40,194 nucleotides of DNA, from positions 1-40,194 of the forward strand of contig CAZOFW010000002.1 of assembly GCA_964579365.1 (NCBI GenBank), given 5' to 3'. Every line of letters begins with the position of its first letter. Position 1 is the stretch's first letter. Source of the DNA: JAKPKF01 sp964579365 (GTDB taxonomy: Bacteria; Patescibacteriota; Dojkabacteria; SC72). The notes under the pieces were generated by a model, which saw nothing but the letters and a program-made list of their open reading frames with translations, did not search any database and had not been told where the DNA came from. Shown here piece after piece: positions 30,626-40,194 of the stretch. Position numbers and translations under genes: made by a program.

Positions 30626-31282
30626 CTAAATACATATTTTGTCCTTAAATTTGTCCAGGGTAGCCTGTCCAATTCCACTCACATTTAGAAGATCGTCTAC
30701 CTGTGCGTATGGTCTTCCGGTTATTATCTTCTGCGCAGTAGAATCTCCCACTCCGCTTAGTGTTGTTAGTTCCTCTTTGCTTGCTGTGTTGATGTTTATA
30801 CATGTAGTTGAGTTATTTTCTGTATCATTATTTCCGATAGTATTATTGAGATTATCTTCTATATCTTTAGCCGTAACTGCAAATTCCTGTAGTTTGCAAT
30901 CTACATCTTTTTCAAAGGGGATATATATCTTCTGATTATTTCTAAGTGGAAGTGCAAGATTAATCTTTCTAGATAGATACTCCCCTGCATAACCTTTCTT
31001 AAGGCCACCAGAGATATTTAGAGCATCTATAACTATGGAGCCTTCGTCAAAGCAGTAGACATTTGGCCTAGCAACAGCACCAGATACATCTACCCTAATT
31101 GGGCATTCTTTCTTCTCTTCGACTACAGGCTTACATTTATTTTCTACTACATATACACTCTGTTCTTTAAGGTTATTCCCTATCTTGCCTAGCTTTGGTA
31201 CTAGGTAATAAACAGTAAGTGCACCAACAAAAAATCCCAAAAGAAGGCACGCAATGGATACATAAATATATCTTCTGTTCAT
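30626..31282 (-). CDS. comEA: Competence protein ComEA (DNA receptor)
   Basis: A 218-residue membrane-anchored DNA-binding protein. It has an N-terminal transmembrane helix (about 6-27), a SLBB/Rcn-like beta domain (about 60-130: CPIRVDVSGAVARPNVYCFDEGSIVIDAL...GG), and a C-terminal helix-hairpin-helix pair (about 160-218: INTASKEELTTLSGVGDSTAQKIITGRPYAQVDDLLNVSGIGQATLDKFKD). ComEA hands captured DNA to the ComEC channel. First gene of the comEA-comEC-hydrolase operon. Confidence 0.93.
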   Translation of the reverse strand: MNRRYIYVSIACLLLGFFVGALTVYYLVPKLGKIGNNLKEQSVYVVENKCKPVVEEKKECPIRVDVSGAVARPNVYCFDEGSIVIDALNISGGLKKGYAGEYLSRKINLALPLRNNQKIYIPFEKDVDCKLQEFAVTAKDIEDNLNNTIGNNDTENNSTTCININTASKEELTTLSGVGDSTAQKIITGRPYAQVDDLLNVSGIGQATLDKFKDKICI

Positions 31283-31289
31283 ACAGAAG

Positions 31290-31295
31290 AATATA
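31290..31295 (-). promoter_or_regulatory. -10 box of comEA (leaderless layout)
   Basis: TATATT on the - strand ends 7 nt before the ATG at 31282. Confidence 0.45.
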
Positions 31296-31317
31296 TCTCA
31301 CAGAGATTAAAAAATGA

Positions 31318-31974
31318 TTAATTCTCCAGTATCTGGATTGACTCTACAGTGACATTATTGGCCGGTTTATCGTTGGAGTCAGTAGTTACCCTCTCGATAG
31401 AATCAACGACTGCAAAGCCCTCTACAACCTCTCCAAAGATGGTGTAATTTCCATCTAGGTTCGACATAGCACTCTGTGGAATATTTCCACTAGTTATGAA
31501 GAATTGAGAACCATTTGTATCTGGTCCTGCATTGGCCATTCCAAGTGTATATGGTTTGTATTTCCTACTTGTTATCTCGTCATCTATGGTATATCCAGGG
31601 CCTCCACTACCCGTCCCTGTTGGATCTCCTGTTTGTATAACGAAATTTTTAATTACTCTGTGGAAGGTAACTCCCTCATAGTATCTTTGTCCTATTAAAA
31701 AGAGGAAGCTGTTTACTGTATCTGGTGTTTCGTTTTCGAAAAGATCAATAGTTATATCTCCTACCGATGTTTTAAGAACTACTTTGTAATCTATTCCCTT
31801 CTCTAAAACACTTTCTGGTTTGGTAAATTGCATTGTATCTGTATTGATTAAATTATTTGTATTAATGGTAGAACCTTTCATAAAGGAAAGCCCTACTATG
31901 GAGGCAACAAGTAGTCCTACCGAGAGTAGCAATATTTTTTTATTATCTTTTAATCCATCTTTAAGTCCTGGCAT
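31318..31974 (-). CDS. Membrane-anchored cyclophilin-type peptidyl-prolyl isomerase
   Basis: A 218-residue protein with an N-terminal signal-anchor helix (about 13-31) and a cyclophilin domain (about 62-218). Conserved stretches are VTFHRVIKNFVIQTGDPTGTGSGGPGY, which carries the catalytic Arg and Gln, MANAGPDTNGSQFFIT and LDGNYTIFGEV. It should fold exported proteins on the outer face of the membrane. A TATAGT box ends 10 nt before its ATG. It lies between comEA and the large surface-protein gene, all on the - strand. Confidence 0.93.
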   Translation of the reverse strand: MPGLKDGLKDNKKILLLSVGLLVASIVGLSFMKGSTINTNNLINTDTMQFTKPESVLEKGIDYKVVLKTSVGDITIDLFENETPDTVNSFLFLIGQRYYEGVTFHRVIKNFVIQTGDPTGTGSGGPGYTIDDEITSRKYKPYTLGMANAGPDTNGSQFFITSGNIPQSAMSNLDGNYTIFGEVVEGFAVVDSIERVTTDSNDKPANNVTVESIQILEN

Positions 31975-32010
31975 ATTACAGGATACTATATTTATATATT
32001 CTGATGCAAA

Positions 32011-35000
32011 TTACGGAGTATTAACCCACCAGAAAGGTTGTTTTGCACCATTACTGTTAAACCACTTCCCATGCCTCATAACCTGGTCCATCGTAGGACC
32101 ATCCACTCCATAATCCAATTGTACTTGAGATATATATGGAGTTACATCGGTATCCCAAGTGTTAAATATGGTTTTGTACTGGAAGTATCGTCCGCTTGAT
32201 GGAAAGGTTAGTTCTTCACCGGTATATGCTGAAAGGTAACCAGAGGTTGATCTAAGGTCATCTATCCAGATATTTCTTCCCTCTGTCCCGTTTGTAATTC
32301 TAAATGTCAAAAGATTAACAGCATTAACATGTGTGCTCACAGTCCTATTCTTAATTGGTATATATTCTTTTTGCCATTTAAATACATCTGCATTTACAGT
32401 ATATCCCGCACTTGGGAATGTAGAACCACTGTCCCACGAGGAGACTGTGACAGCGCCTGTGCTTGCAGTTATTGCGGATACAGTACCCTGTGCCAGATAT
32501 TCCGTACCATCGTAATTTTCTTTTACAATAATCTTCTCATCTTTGTATATTCCGCTCCCTAACTCAGCTAAACCATATACAGTTGCATCTATACTAAATG
32601 ATGTATCCCCAGAACCCGTTATTAGGTTACCACTTACCAGTGATGCACCAAAATCTATATTTACGCTATGTGTTCTTAAACCTACTTCATATGATTGACG
32701 GATTTCATCTGGAGTACGAGCGACACCTGATACTTGAACTTCATCTAACAATCCATTGAGGGGATAGCTGGCAGGGGAAGCTGCGTATGTTCCCAAGGTA
32801 AAGACTGATGTTGTTGCGGCCGGATTAACATGTGTACCAGCAGAGGCTGTAATATCCTGCCCATTTACATATATACGGACAGAGCTTCCGCTTCGAGTAA
32901 TTGTTAGAAGTTGCCATCTATTCGTAAATATTCCTACCGCAGATGTAGTATATTGTACAGCTCCGGATTGATTTGTGTAAAAAGTAACTTGTCCTGCGGT
33001 GTTAAATTGAATGTAGACCCCACCTGTGTTATAGACCCCGTTGCTTACTGGGATTGGACTATTTGCAAGACTCACTGGATTTACCCAAAGAGAAAAAGTA
33101 AATGGACTTGCACCAATATTATAATTAGCTCCCGTTGCAATATAGTCACTACTAGTCCCATTAAAACTTCTAGCCCCACCTATCTTGCCACTACTGCTAT
33201 ATGTGGTCCCCGTTGGTGTTCCATTACCACCCCATCCAGAAGAATCTAATATATACGCTCCCGTGCCAGATGCTTCATCCAAATGCCATAACCCAATCGT
33301 ATTTGCATCTGGTTGATAGTTGGAATATGTTGTTTCTCCCCATGTTGCATTAAGATAAGGACCTGGCCTATCACTAGCAATATATATTGGCAAGGTTGTT
33401 GATGAAGAGAGGTCTCTTGTGCTCACAGCCCTATTAATATATGTGTCTCTACCAAGTCTATATGAGTCTGCAATTTCGTTTGCAGTGCGGGCGATATTTG
33501 AAATGCGAAGCTCATCAACAGTACCATCAAGAAGATTCCTGTAATATGGCGAAGTGGAGAATTCTACAGCCCCAATTGTAAGATTATTTGCTATATCATT
33601 GGGAGTACCAGTAGCAGCGGCAGTATTATTTAATACCCCATTTATGTATATCCTAACATTTGATCCATCGTATGTTCCCGCTAAGTGATAATAGGCACCA
33701 GCAGATAATGTAGCTGTTGAGGTTACAACCTGAGCAGTACTTGATGTTTTATAGAAACCAAACGTCACTGTATTTCCACTATTTACAGTCATGTACACAC
33801 TTGGCCATAGTGAACCACCCACCTCCTTGTCAAAAATCGATTGTGCTTTTCCTATATTTGCAAGTTTAACCCAAGCTTCATATGTAAAATATCCAAGAGT
33901 ATCAATATCTGGGGCATCTATATAGTTACTTGTCCCATTGAGAGTTCTCGCTCCTCCGACTTTTCCACTATTTGAATATGTCGCACCAGATGGTGTTGCA
34001 TTGTAAGCATTGGTAGAAGAATCCTTTAAATATGCTCCCGTCCCTCCTCTTTCATCTAAATGCCACAAAGCTACAGTATTTTTATCTATGCTCCCATCTC
34101 CAACAGAAATTCTTCGACTATTATCCCCCTCTACCTTAACAATCGAATCACCCTTAATATGTATCTGATCATATCTCGTCAAGCCTGCTAGATAACTCGT
34201 TTGGACATCAGAAGCTGAAAACGCAGAGTTAAAAAGCCTAATCTCATCCATATTTCCATCTAAAGGCTGCCACGCACTATTAAGATATGCAGTTCCCCAT
34301 CTTGGTGCAGATGTAAGATTTGGAAGTGCGTTAGAGGCAATTGCTGTATAAACAGTCATTGTAATTTCAGTAGCGTTTACATAAACTTTTAAGTTTGTCC
34401 CATCTCTAACAACTGTTAGATATGCCCATGTATTTGCTGGTATCCCATGTGTACCATTGTAATGAGCCTTTACACTTCCAGCCGAAATAGCATAGAATTG
34501 AATTACTGTTGTATCAATAGCGAAATGGATTCTGTTATTACTATCGGTATATTGTCCATACATACCATCCACTGCAGTACTTGTGTTTGTTAGTTTAACC
34601 CACATACTCATAGTGAAAGAGTTTGTCCCGAAATTAAAGGTATCACTATCTGCCATAGAGATATACTCACCTGTACCACTTAGATTTCTAGCTTTACCAT
34701 ACAGACCGTCAATCACTCTTGTTCCCGTTGCAGTTCCTGTATTACTTCCAACGACATCGCCCACTGATGTACCACTTGTTTCTTCCATTGGCCAATATCC
34801 AACCAACCCAGTTGCATCACTATCATAAAAATATGGATCGTCAAAACTCTCCCAAGCAAGATCACTTGCAGAAGTACCATATGACGTCCAACTACTCCAA
34901 GTACTATTATCAGTACTTACTCTATATTGAAATTCAATGTTACCTGCTTGGTAATTCGAGAGTATTTCATCTACCGAAAGTACACGAGAATAAAGAGAAA

Positions 35001-37542
35001 CCAAATCTATAATCCCATTAATAGTGTTGGAGCCGTTTGATCCAATATAGAATACCTCAGTACCATAAGAGATTGCGGTAGAAGTATTTGACCCAACATT
35101 CACACCATCTATATAAAACTCCAAATTAGTACCATCAAAAGTTCCAACTAAATAGTGCCACTCGCTATCATATACTGATATACCACCTGAACCAGTAGTT
35201 GAATTTGATGTACCATTACCCAACTGGAAATATGGGGTACCTCCGGCATCTCCATTGATACCTATTTGATAACCTTGATAATTAGCGCTAACAAACTTCC
35301 CCGCAACCCTTAACCATCCAGCTTTATTATTTAATTTAACCCATGCGCTAAGAGAAACACTTGATAATTCTAAATCCGATAAGTCCCCAATACTTACATA
35401 ATCATCACTTCCATCAAACATTAATGCCCCTGCTCCCCACCTCTTGTTATTTGCAGTCCACCCTGTACCTGCAGCAGCATCTTGAGAGCCTGTAGATGCG
35501 AAATTAGTTAATGTTCCATCACATGTTGCTCCACAACTACCCTCATTGTCTGCTGTGGTACCACTTGTCTCGTTGAAATCCCATTTTGTAATCATATCTG
35601 TTGTACTATATGGTGTTTCCCCATTACCAGTATTTACACCAGAAGGTGTCCAAGAAAGAGTCGCTTCTGAAATGCTAGATTCCATATCTAGAGATGAAGA
35701 AGTGTATTCTCCAGAAGTAATTATCTCCTCTTCGATTGGTATATATTTAACAATAATAATTCCTGAGCCACCAGACATACCAACACTATATCCAGCACCA
35801 CCTCCTCCACCTGTGTTGGCAGTCCCTGCAGTTGGAGCAACACCATTACCTCCACCATTACCTCCACCGCCAAGACCACCAGATACACTAATACTGGAAC
35901 GTGATGCACCACCACCTCCACCAGCATAATACTTAGAGGTTCCACTTATAGAATATGCAAGACCATTTCCGCCAGCGCCTCCATGCCACGAATCACTATC
36001 CCATACATTCACACCTCTTGCTCCCATACCACCACCACCTCCCCCTGCATATGCTACACCGGCAGAAACAGCGTCACCACCACCATACCCTTGTGTACCA
36101 GAGGCACCATAATTGGTAGTATTCCAAGCACCACCTCCTCCTCCACATCCTCCAGAAGTTCCATCTACACCAGCTCCACCAGCACCACCTCCATATCCCG
36201 TAAGTGTAGAAAAACTAGAATTACCACCATTGCTTGCTGGACTTCCACCATTCCCAACAGTTGCGGTGTAAGATCCTGCACTGATTGAAAAATTTGCATT
36301 ATAGACTAACCCACCAGCACCACCACCACCATTTCCAGTTAATCCAGCATTACCACCACCACCACCACCACCAACAACAAGTACTTCAACATTCCCAGAA
36401 CCCACGCATACCAATGAACTACTTGCTGTAAAAGTATGTATTTTGTATTCACCCGATGTCGTTACAGTTCCTCCAGTACAATCAAAAGCTTCTGTATTTT
36501 CAATCTTCTGTATCTTCGGTCCAGTTACACTCTCTACCATGTTAAATATCCCCCCACTAAAATCTGCAGTATCATCATGTACAATACTCGGGTCTATTCT
36601 TACAGGAAATACCCTCTCACCACTTAATAACCAACCTATATCAACAGTAACCTTTGCCCTGTAGTTATCATCCTCTCCCTTCTCTACCTTCAAACTAACA
36701 TCAGAGGTTTTGTATCCGACATTATCTACTGCAAAGTTAGGAAGAAAATGTGCTAAATACCTACCTTTACCATCTACAAAATAATATGTACTTGTACTCT
36801 TACCATCTATCGTAAACCACCCCTCCTTTATCTCTACTCCTTCATCTACATTCAAGTCGAAAACAAACTCATTCAAAGGTAATTTACACCCACTATCCTT
36901 ACAACTATTCTTGTACGCTTCCAAATCCCTTATGATTATCTCCTCCTTTAAACCCAATCCCGTAAGTATCTGGTACTCCAAATCTACACCATCTGCTACC
37001 CCCTTGTTCAAAACAGTCTGTTTAGATACAGGACCATCATCATTGTAGTTACCAATCTCCCTCCCAACATCTATTAATTCTGTAGAGGTCTTTACATTGT
37101 CAGTCCCTATTACATCTGCAACCTTAATCACTTCCTCACCATACTTTTCTAAATCTTCCTTCTTAAGATCTACCCCTACCAAAGACATCTCAATTCCGTA
37201 TCTTTCTTTCTTTTGGAAAAGTCCCTTTATTTTGGAAAATATGTTTCCCTCTTCACTTTCAAAAGGATTTTTTCTAGAAGTATCTGCTTCAAATCTTACA
37301 ATTTGCTTTTCTGGTTGCTCAACCGTACCAAAATTTACAGAGAATTTAGGATTCTGATTTACTAAAAACGCAACGCTATCTTTCTCTGGTACGAATATTC
37401 TGTCATTGGGAGAAAGCCTACCAAAGAGGAAATATATAGTGAGACCGATAGTGAGTTGGAGGGAAAGAAAGACAACAAAGATAGTTGTTTTATGTTTACC
37501 ATAGAAACTCTTTATTCTATTTTTTATGGCAGATTTTTTCAT
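32011..37542 (-). CDS. Giant glycine-rich/LamG surface protein
   Basis: An 1843-residue protein. A signal-anchor helix lies at about 18-40. An ectodomain follows (about 50-325), ending ERVFPVRIDPSIV, a stretch similar to that before RHS-type regions. A glycine-rich domain follows (about 360-610; HTFTASSSLVCVGSGNVEVLVVGGGGGGG). Then come four LamG/concanavalin-like domains, each opening near an MFDGSDDYVSI-type stretch (LMFDGSDDYVSI, GTGEYISMADSD, GARTLNGTSNYID, GARSFNGTSSDYIA). The C-terminus reads DQVMRHGKWFNSNGAKQPFWW. Likely exported, carbohydrate- or surface-binding. It lies 4 nt after the next large gene, as one operon. Confidence 0.85.
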   Translation of the reverse strand: MKKSAIKNRIKSFYGKHKTTIFVVFLSLQLTIGLTIYFLFGRLSPNDRIFVPEKDSVAFLVNQNPKFSVNFGTVEQPEKQIVRFEADTSRKNPFESEEGNIFSKIKGLFQKKERYGIEMSLVGVDLKKEDLEKYGEEVIKVADVIGTDNVKTSTELIDVGREIGNYNDDGPVSKQTVLNKGVADGVDLEYQILTGLGLKEEIIIRDLEAYKNSCKDSGCKLPLNEFVFDLNVDEGVEIKEGWFTIDGKSTSTYYFVDGKGRYLAHFLPNFAVDNVGYKTSDVSLKVEKGEDDNYRAKVTVDIGWLLSGERVFPVRIDPSIVHDDTADFSGGIFNMVESVTGPKIQKIENTEAFDCTGGTVTTSGEYKIHTFTASSSLVCVGSGNVEVLVVGGGGGGGNAGLTGNGGGGAGGLVYNANFSISAGSYTATVGNGGSPASNGGNSSFSTLTGYGGGAGGAGVDGTSGGCGGGGGAWNTTNYGASGTQGYGGGDAVSAGVAYAGGGGGGMGARGVNVWDSDSWHGGAGGNGLAYSISGTSKYYAGGGGGASRSSISVSGGLGGGGNGGGNGVAPTAGTANTGGGGGAGYSVGMSGGSGIIIVKYIPIEEEIITSGEYTSSSLDMESSISEATLSWTPSGVNTGNGETPYSTTDMITKWDFNETSGTTADNEGSCGATCDGTLTNFASTGSQDAAAGTGWTANNKRWGAGALMFDGSDDYVSIGDLSDLELSSVSLSAWVKLNNKAGWLRVAGKFVSANYQGYQIGINGDAGGTPYFQLGNGTSNSTTGSGGISVYDSEWHYLVGTFDGTNLEFYIDGVNVGSNTSTAISYGTEVFYIGSNGSNTINGIIDLVSLYSRVLSVDEILSNYQAGNIEFQYRVSTDNSTWSSWTSYGTSASDLAWESFDDPYFYDSDATGLVGYWPMEETSGTSVGDVVGSNTGTATGTRVIDGLYGKARNLSGTGEYISMADSDTFNFGTNSFTMSMWVKLTNTSTAVDGMYGQYTDSNNRIHFAIDTTVIQFYAISAGSVKAHYNGTHGIPANTWAYLTVVRDGTNLKVYVNATEITMTVYTAIASNALPNLTSAPRWGTAYLNSAWQPLDGNMDEIRLFNSAFSASDVQTSYLAGLTRYDQIHIKGDSIVKVEGDNSRRISVGDGSIDKNTVALWHLDERGGTGAYLKDSSTNAYNATPSGATYSNSGKVGGARTLNGTSNYIDAPDIDTLGYFTYEAWVKLANIGKAQSIFDKEVGGSLWPSVYMTVNSGNTVTFGFYKTSSTAQVVTSTATLSAGAYYHLAGTYDGSNVRIYINGVLNNTAAATGTPNDIANNLTIGAVEFSTSPYYRNLLDGTVDELRISNIARTANEIADSYRLGRDTYINRAVSTRDLSSSTTLPIYIASDRPGPYLNATWGETTYSNYQPDANTIGLWHLDEASGTGAYILDSSGWGGNGTPTGTTYSSSGKIGGARSFNGTSSDYIATGANYNIGASPFTFSLWVNPVSLANSPIPVSNGVYNTGGVYIQFNTAGQVTFYTNQSGAVQYTTSAVGIFTNRWQLLTITRSGSSVRIYVNGQDITASAGTHVNPAATTSVFTLGTYAASPASYPLNGLLDEVQVSGVARTPDEIRQSYEVGLRTHSVNIDFGASLVSGNLITGSGDTSFSIDATVYGLAELGSGIYKDEKIIVKENYDGTEYLAQGTVSAITASTGAVTVSSWDSGSTFPSAGYTVNADVFKWQKEYIPIKNRTVSTHVNAVNLLTFRITNGTEGRNIWIDDLRSTSGYLSAYTGEELTFPSSGRYFQYKTIFNTWDTDVTPYISQVQLDYGVDGPTMDQVMRHGKWFNSNGAKQPFWWVNTP
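35770..36410 (-). repeat. Glycine-codon low-complexity block in the giant surface protein
   Basis: Runs of CCA/CCT-rich triplets on the + strand encode Gly-rich segments (GGGGGG, GGAGG) within the giant protein. Many apparent frames on the other strands here are artefacts of this composition. Confidence 0.8.
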
Positions 37543-37546
37543 TGAA

Positions 37547-40194
37547 TTACAATGATCTGTTATAAATAATCTGTATATCTCCTACTCTTGCATAGCTATC
37601 ATTAGCAGAGGACATCTTAATAACAAACATACATGTTGTACCAGCACCAGTACATTCATCTAAACCAGAACCTGAGATTGTTGCCGTATTCCATACACCG
37701 GCAGTGCCGGAAGCTTGACCTGTAGAAGACCCATCCACAGTTGCAGAACCCTCTTCATACACATAGAAATCTAATTTGTTGTTTGTTGTACCCGTAGCTT
37801 CAGTAGCATAATTAAACACCACCCAGCCAGAACCCCAAGCGTTGAAATCTGCCGGTAAAGTAAATCTAACACGTATATCATAATCGTTAAGAGATGTTTC
37901 CGCACTGCTCCATTCGTAGTAATTCATTGAGTCAGAGGCTGTACCTTCACTGTCCGAAGTCATAGCACCACTGTTACTACTCCCGTCCGCAGAGAGAACA
38001 GCTCCCGGATACTCTGCGGAGAGGGTAACTGTGTTAGTGTAATCTCCCAATGGCATCCAGCCACCGTCTATATAGAATTCTAAATGATCTGAGGTGGCAT
38101 TGTATCTAATTCCACCCTGATATCCTATGCCTTCTCCTAGCGTTAAAGTAACATTGCCAGAGGAACCTCCTCCAAAGGTTGCATTTCCAGCAGAGTCTAC
38201 TACAAACATATCACTACCACTCTCCTGCATTCTAATAAGGTTGCCACCTGTCCCCGTCTTGTTGATCCAAATACTGTTTGTATCGTTAGCACTATCTACC
38301 TGTGCAGACGAAGGTGCTAGATTGACATATGCTAATGTTCCAGCATTCTCCCCTCCTGAGAGTGCAACTGTAAGTTTAAGATACTGTGTTGCTCCAGAGT
38401 AGTTATATAGTCTTACATTGTTGTTATCCTGGACCACTACCCTGTATCCGGTATTGTAGGATATGGATATATTTTCTAATCTTGGGTAGTAAGCTAGATT
38501 TGTGGTAGTAAATATTACTCTATACTGAAGGTAATTGTTTGGTGTACTTGCAATTACAGAACCATCATTATCTGTTAGTAATTCCTCCGCCTTTACATTA
38601 TCTAGATATATCGTGTTACTCGTCGATGACTGGTTTGTTAATCTTAATTTGGTAATACCATCTCTACTGGCACTAGCTATCGCCGAAATATCCAAATACA
38701 CTTTCTGCCATGTATCAGCAGCATCTACAGTAATATCTTGGTATATCTCGGTTGCAACACTCTCTCCCATACCTAGTCTTAATGTATTACCAGTTTGCGA
38801 TGCTCTTACCCAAACTGTTGCATAATCGTAACCTGATAGATCTGTACTCGATATTGTTGCTTCTGCATATCCCCCAGAGGTACTACTAGTAATCTTAGTT
38901 ACATTGGTAGCAGTTCCCTCATCTTCATCTTCAAAGAAATCTATGTTCCTAGTTACATCTCCTTCTGCAACTGTAGCATTGGTACCTGTCCACGCAGTAT
39001 GCGTATCTGCATTTTGAAGTACTAAGTAATTTGTACTCGCCGTAGAGGGTTTCCAAGCTTCCCATGTTCCATCAGTAGAATCTGTTGAGTTTCCACTTCT
39101 TGTTTGTATTGATATATTTCCATATGTATCCAATGATTCTGTCCATCTTAGATTGTCATATGATTGAGCTGAACGGGTTGCTATGACTGGGCTATTGTAG
39201 ATACCATAACTGTTGTAACCTACAGATGTATAAGAGGTAACAGAGGCATTCGCTGTAGATCCAGAATAGGAAGATGCGTAAGATACTACTATTCTGCCTA
39301 AACCACCTGCACCACCATAATATGTAAGTGTTCCAGTTGAACAACCAGATCCTCCAGAGCCTCCATTTACTCCTACTAAACTACTGCCTAAGACTGCACT
39401 ATTTGCCTGTAAATATATTGACCCCCCAGCACCACCACCTCCTCCACCATTATATCTACCTGATGCACATGTATAACCATTAGACCCAGTCGCTCCATTG
39501 GAAACAATGCTCCCAGATACCGTTAAGGATGTTGCCCCAACATATATTATCCCCCCCCCGTTCGCACCAGCACCACCACCATCCACCGTAGCATTCCAGT
39601 TTCCGCCACCACCACCTGCAGAACCAAAATACAATTTTGACAAAGAAGATTCTCCATAAGTTCCTCCATTACCACCAAGACTTGTGCTTCCGTTTGAAGA
39701 TGCGTTTGTCGCATAACCTGTACCATATCCACCACCACCACCACCATGGTGGGCACCACCACCACCACCAGAACCTCCCGATGTTGCAGAACCTGTACCA
39801 GGAGTTCCCCCCGTATAAGTACCACCACCACCACCTGTAATACCGTTCCCTGCTACTCCAGGAACTCCTCCGGTCGTTACTCCTGCACCACCTCCGGCAG
39901 CCCCGTTACCACCAGTGGTAAAAGCGGATGTTCCCCCCGTACCACCCAACCCACTAAAAGCCTCTCCTCCATCACCACCAGCTCTTCCATAATCATTTGT
40001 TCTCGCTACACCTCCTCGATACCCCAGACTACTAGTTGTAATAGAGCCACTTACGGAAACAGCTCCATTCGCTCTAAAGAAAATCACTCCACCCTTTGCA
40101 CCATTCCATGCGGATGGAGAAAATGTCATAGAGGAATTCACAGTTACATCATTGTAATTAGGAACTCTCTGCAACATTACTCTCTGGGTACCTG
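37547..40194 (-). CDS. Large glycine-rich surface protein, 5' end beyond window
   Basis: At least 882 residues. The frame stays open to the window edge (upstream of a Met at 40177 it continues, with GTQRV before it), so the true start lies outside. An N-terminal-visible glycine-rich domain (about 10-330) is followed by beta-sandwich-like segments: a carbohydrate-binding-type region near DYATVWVRASQTGNTLRLGMGE and DGTWEAWKPSTAST-type stretches, then GGWMPLGDYTNTVTLSAEYPGAVLSADGSSNSG and a closing VGDIQIIYNRSL. No anchor is seen in this part. The giant LamG gene starts four bases after its stop. Confidence 0.8.
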   Translation of the reverse strand, partial: GTQRVMLQRVPNYNDVTVNSSMTFSPSAWNGAKGGVIFFRANGAVSVSGSITTSSLGYRGGVARTNDYGRAGGDGGEAFSGLGGTGGTSAFTTGGNGAAGGGAGVTTGGVPGVAGNGITGGGGGTYTGGTPGTGSATSGGSGGGGGAHHGGGGGGYGTGYATNASSNGSTSLGGNGGTYGESSLSKLYFGSAGGGGGNWNATVDGGGAGANGGGIIYVGATSLTVSGSIVSNGATGSNGYTCASGRYNGGGGGGAGGSIYLQANSAVLGSSLVGVNGGSGGSGCSTGTLTYYGGAGGLGRIVVSYASSYSGSTANASVTSYTSVGYNSYGIYNSPVIATRSAQSYDNLRWTESLDTYGNISIQTRSGNSTDSTDGTWEAWKPSTASTNYLVLQNADTHTAWTGTNATVAEGDVTRNIDFFEDEDEGTATNVTKITSSTSGGYAEATISSTDLSGYDYATVWVRASQTGNTLRLGMGESVATEIYQDITVDAADTWQKVYLDISAIASASRDGITKLRLTNQSSTSNTIYLDNVKAEELLTDNDGSVIASTPNNYLQYRVIFTTTNLAYYPRLENISISYNTGYRVVVQDNNNVRLYNYSGATQYLKLTVALSGGENAGTLAYVNLAPSSAQVDSANDTNSIWINKTGTGGNLIRMQESGSDMFVVDSAGNATFGGGSSGNVTLTLGEGIGYQGGIRYNATSDHLEFYIDGGWMPLGDYTNTVTLSAEYPGAVLSADGSSNSGAMTSDSEGTASDSMNYYEWSSAETSLNDYDIRVRFTLPADFNAWGSGWVVFNYATEATGTTNNKLDFYVYEEGSATVDGSSTGQASGTAGVWNTATISGSGLDECTGAGTTCMFVIKMSSANDSYARVGDIQIIYNRSL

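Noticed and set aside
30625..30678. comEC start at 30678 overlapping comEA
   Set aside because: The ATG at 30624, just after the comEA stop, gives a natural N-terminus and avoids a 53-base overlap.
35500..36420. Repetitive CCACCA tracts that could suggest a CRISPR or tandem repeat
   Set aside because: No regular spacers; they are simply glycine codons of a glycine-rich domain in a long open frame.
39637..39840. A frame encoding a histidine-rich protein on the + strand
   Set aside because: It is the antisense of glycine codons (GGT/GGA runs) in the large surface protein; the His runs follow from CAC/CAT in that composition.

Overview
This AT-rich chromosomal segment most likely comes from a Candidate Phyla Radiation (Patescibacteria) genome. 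The support is a form II/III-like RuBisCO, a ComEA/ComEC competence set with the metallo-hydrolase half of ComEC as its own gene, PEGA and LamG/glycine-rich surface proteins of the CPR style, short intergenic gaps, and many start codons placed directly behind a -10 box. TGA is used as a stop (end of the gene at 10262-11932), so the code is standard and not the UGA=Gly code of Gracilibacteria. The phylum cannot be settled from the sequence alone.

Layout. Bases 1-2000 hold a partial tRNA-Tyr, a membrane protein, tRNA-Thr, a VTT-domain membrane protein and a tiny membrane protein. Bases 1969-6615 hold the rpmG / tRNA-Trp / secE / nusG / rplK / rplA operon and the rplJ / rplL operon, each closed by a clean intrinsic terminator. 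Two small unrecognised genes with their own promoters sit between them; a third lies just after rplL, on the other strand. Bases 7056-12944 hold the most unusual locus: a five-gene + strand operon (a 7TM protein of the kind found with inactive transglutaminases, an alpha-L-glutamate-ligase-like ATP-grasp enzyme fused to a retropepsin-like protease domain, two cyanophycin-synthetase-like ATP-grasp proteins and one RimK-like ATP-grasp protein). It converges on a - strand cluster (trpS, mreB, a QEGLA/DUF1704 metallopeptidase, and an unannotated 24-residue peptide gene made of three xGPxTx hexapeptide repeats). I read this as a candidate peptide-modifying or peptide-ligating system with its own possible substrate.

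Bases 16200-31990 are housekeeping genes: a PEGA protein, tRNA-Arg(CCT), uvrA, proS, RuBisCO, rlmN, a C45-type acyltransferase/hydrolase, tRNA-Pro, a DUF1232 protein, argS, two tRNA-Arg genes, a stand-alone ComEC-like metallo-hydrolase, comEC, comEA and a membrane-anchored cyclophilin. Bases 32011 to the end encode two very large, probably secreted glycine-rich/LamG proteins, the second running off the window.

Two gene-expression styles are visible. Several conserved genes (trpS, PEGA, argS, comEA, rlmN, the DUF1232 gene) have a -10-like box ending 5-7 nt before the ATG and look leaderless, and the ribosomal-protein genes mostly lack Shine-Dalgarno sequences. Four small unrecognised genes instead have a Shine-Dalgarno and are each followed by a long imperfect hairpin without a U-tract. 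No insertion sequence, CRISPR array, prophage or replication origin was seen.
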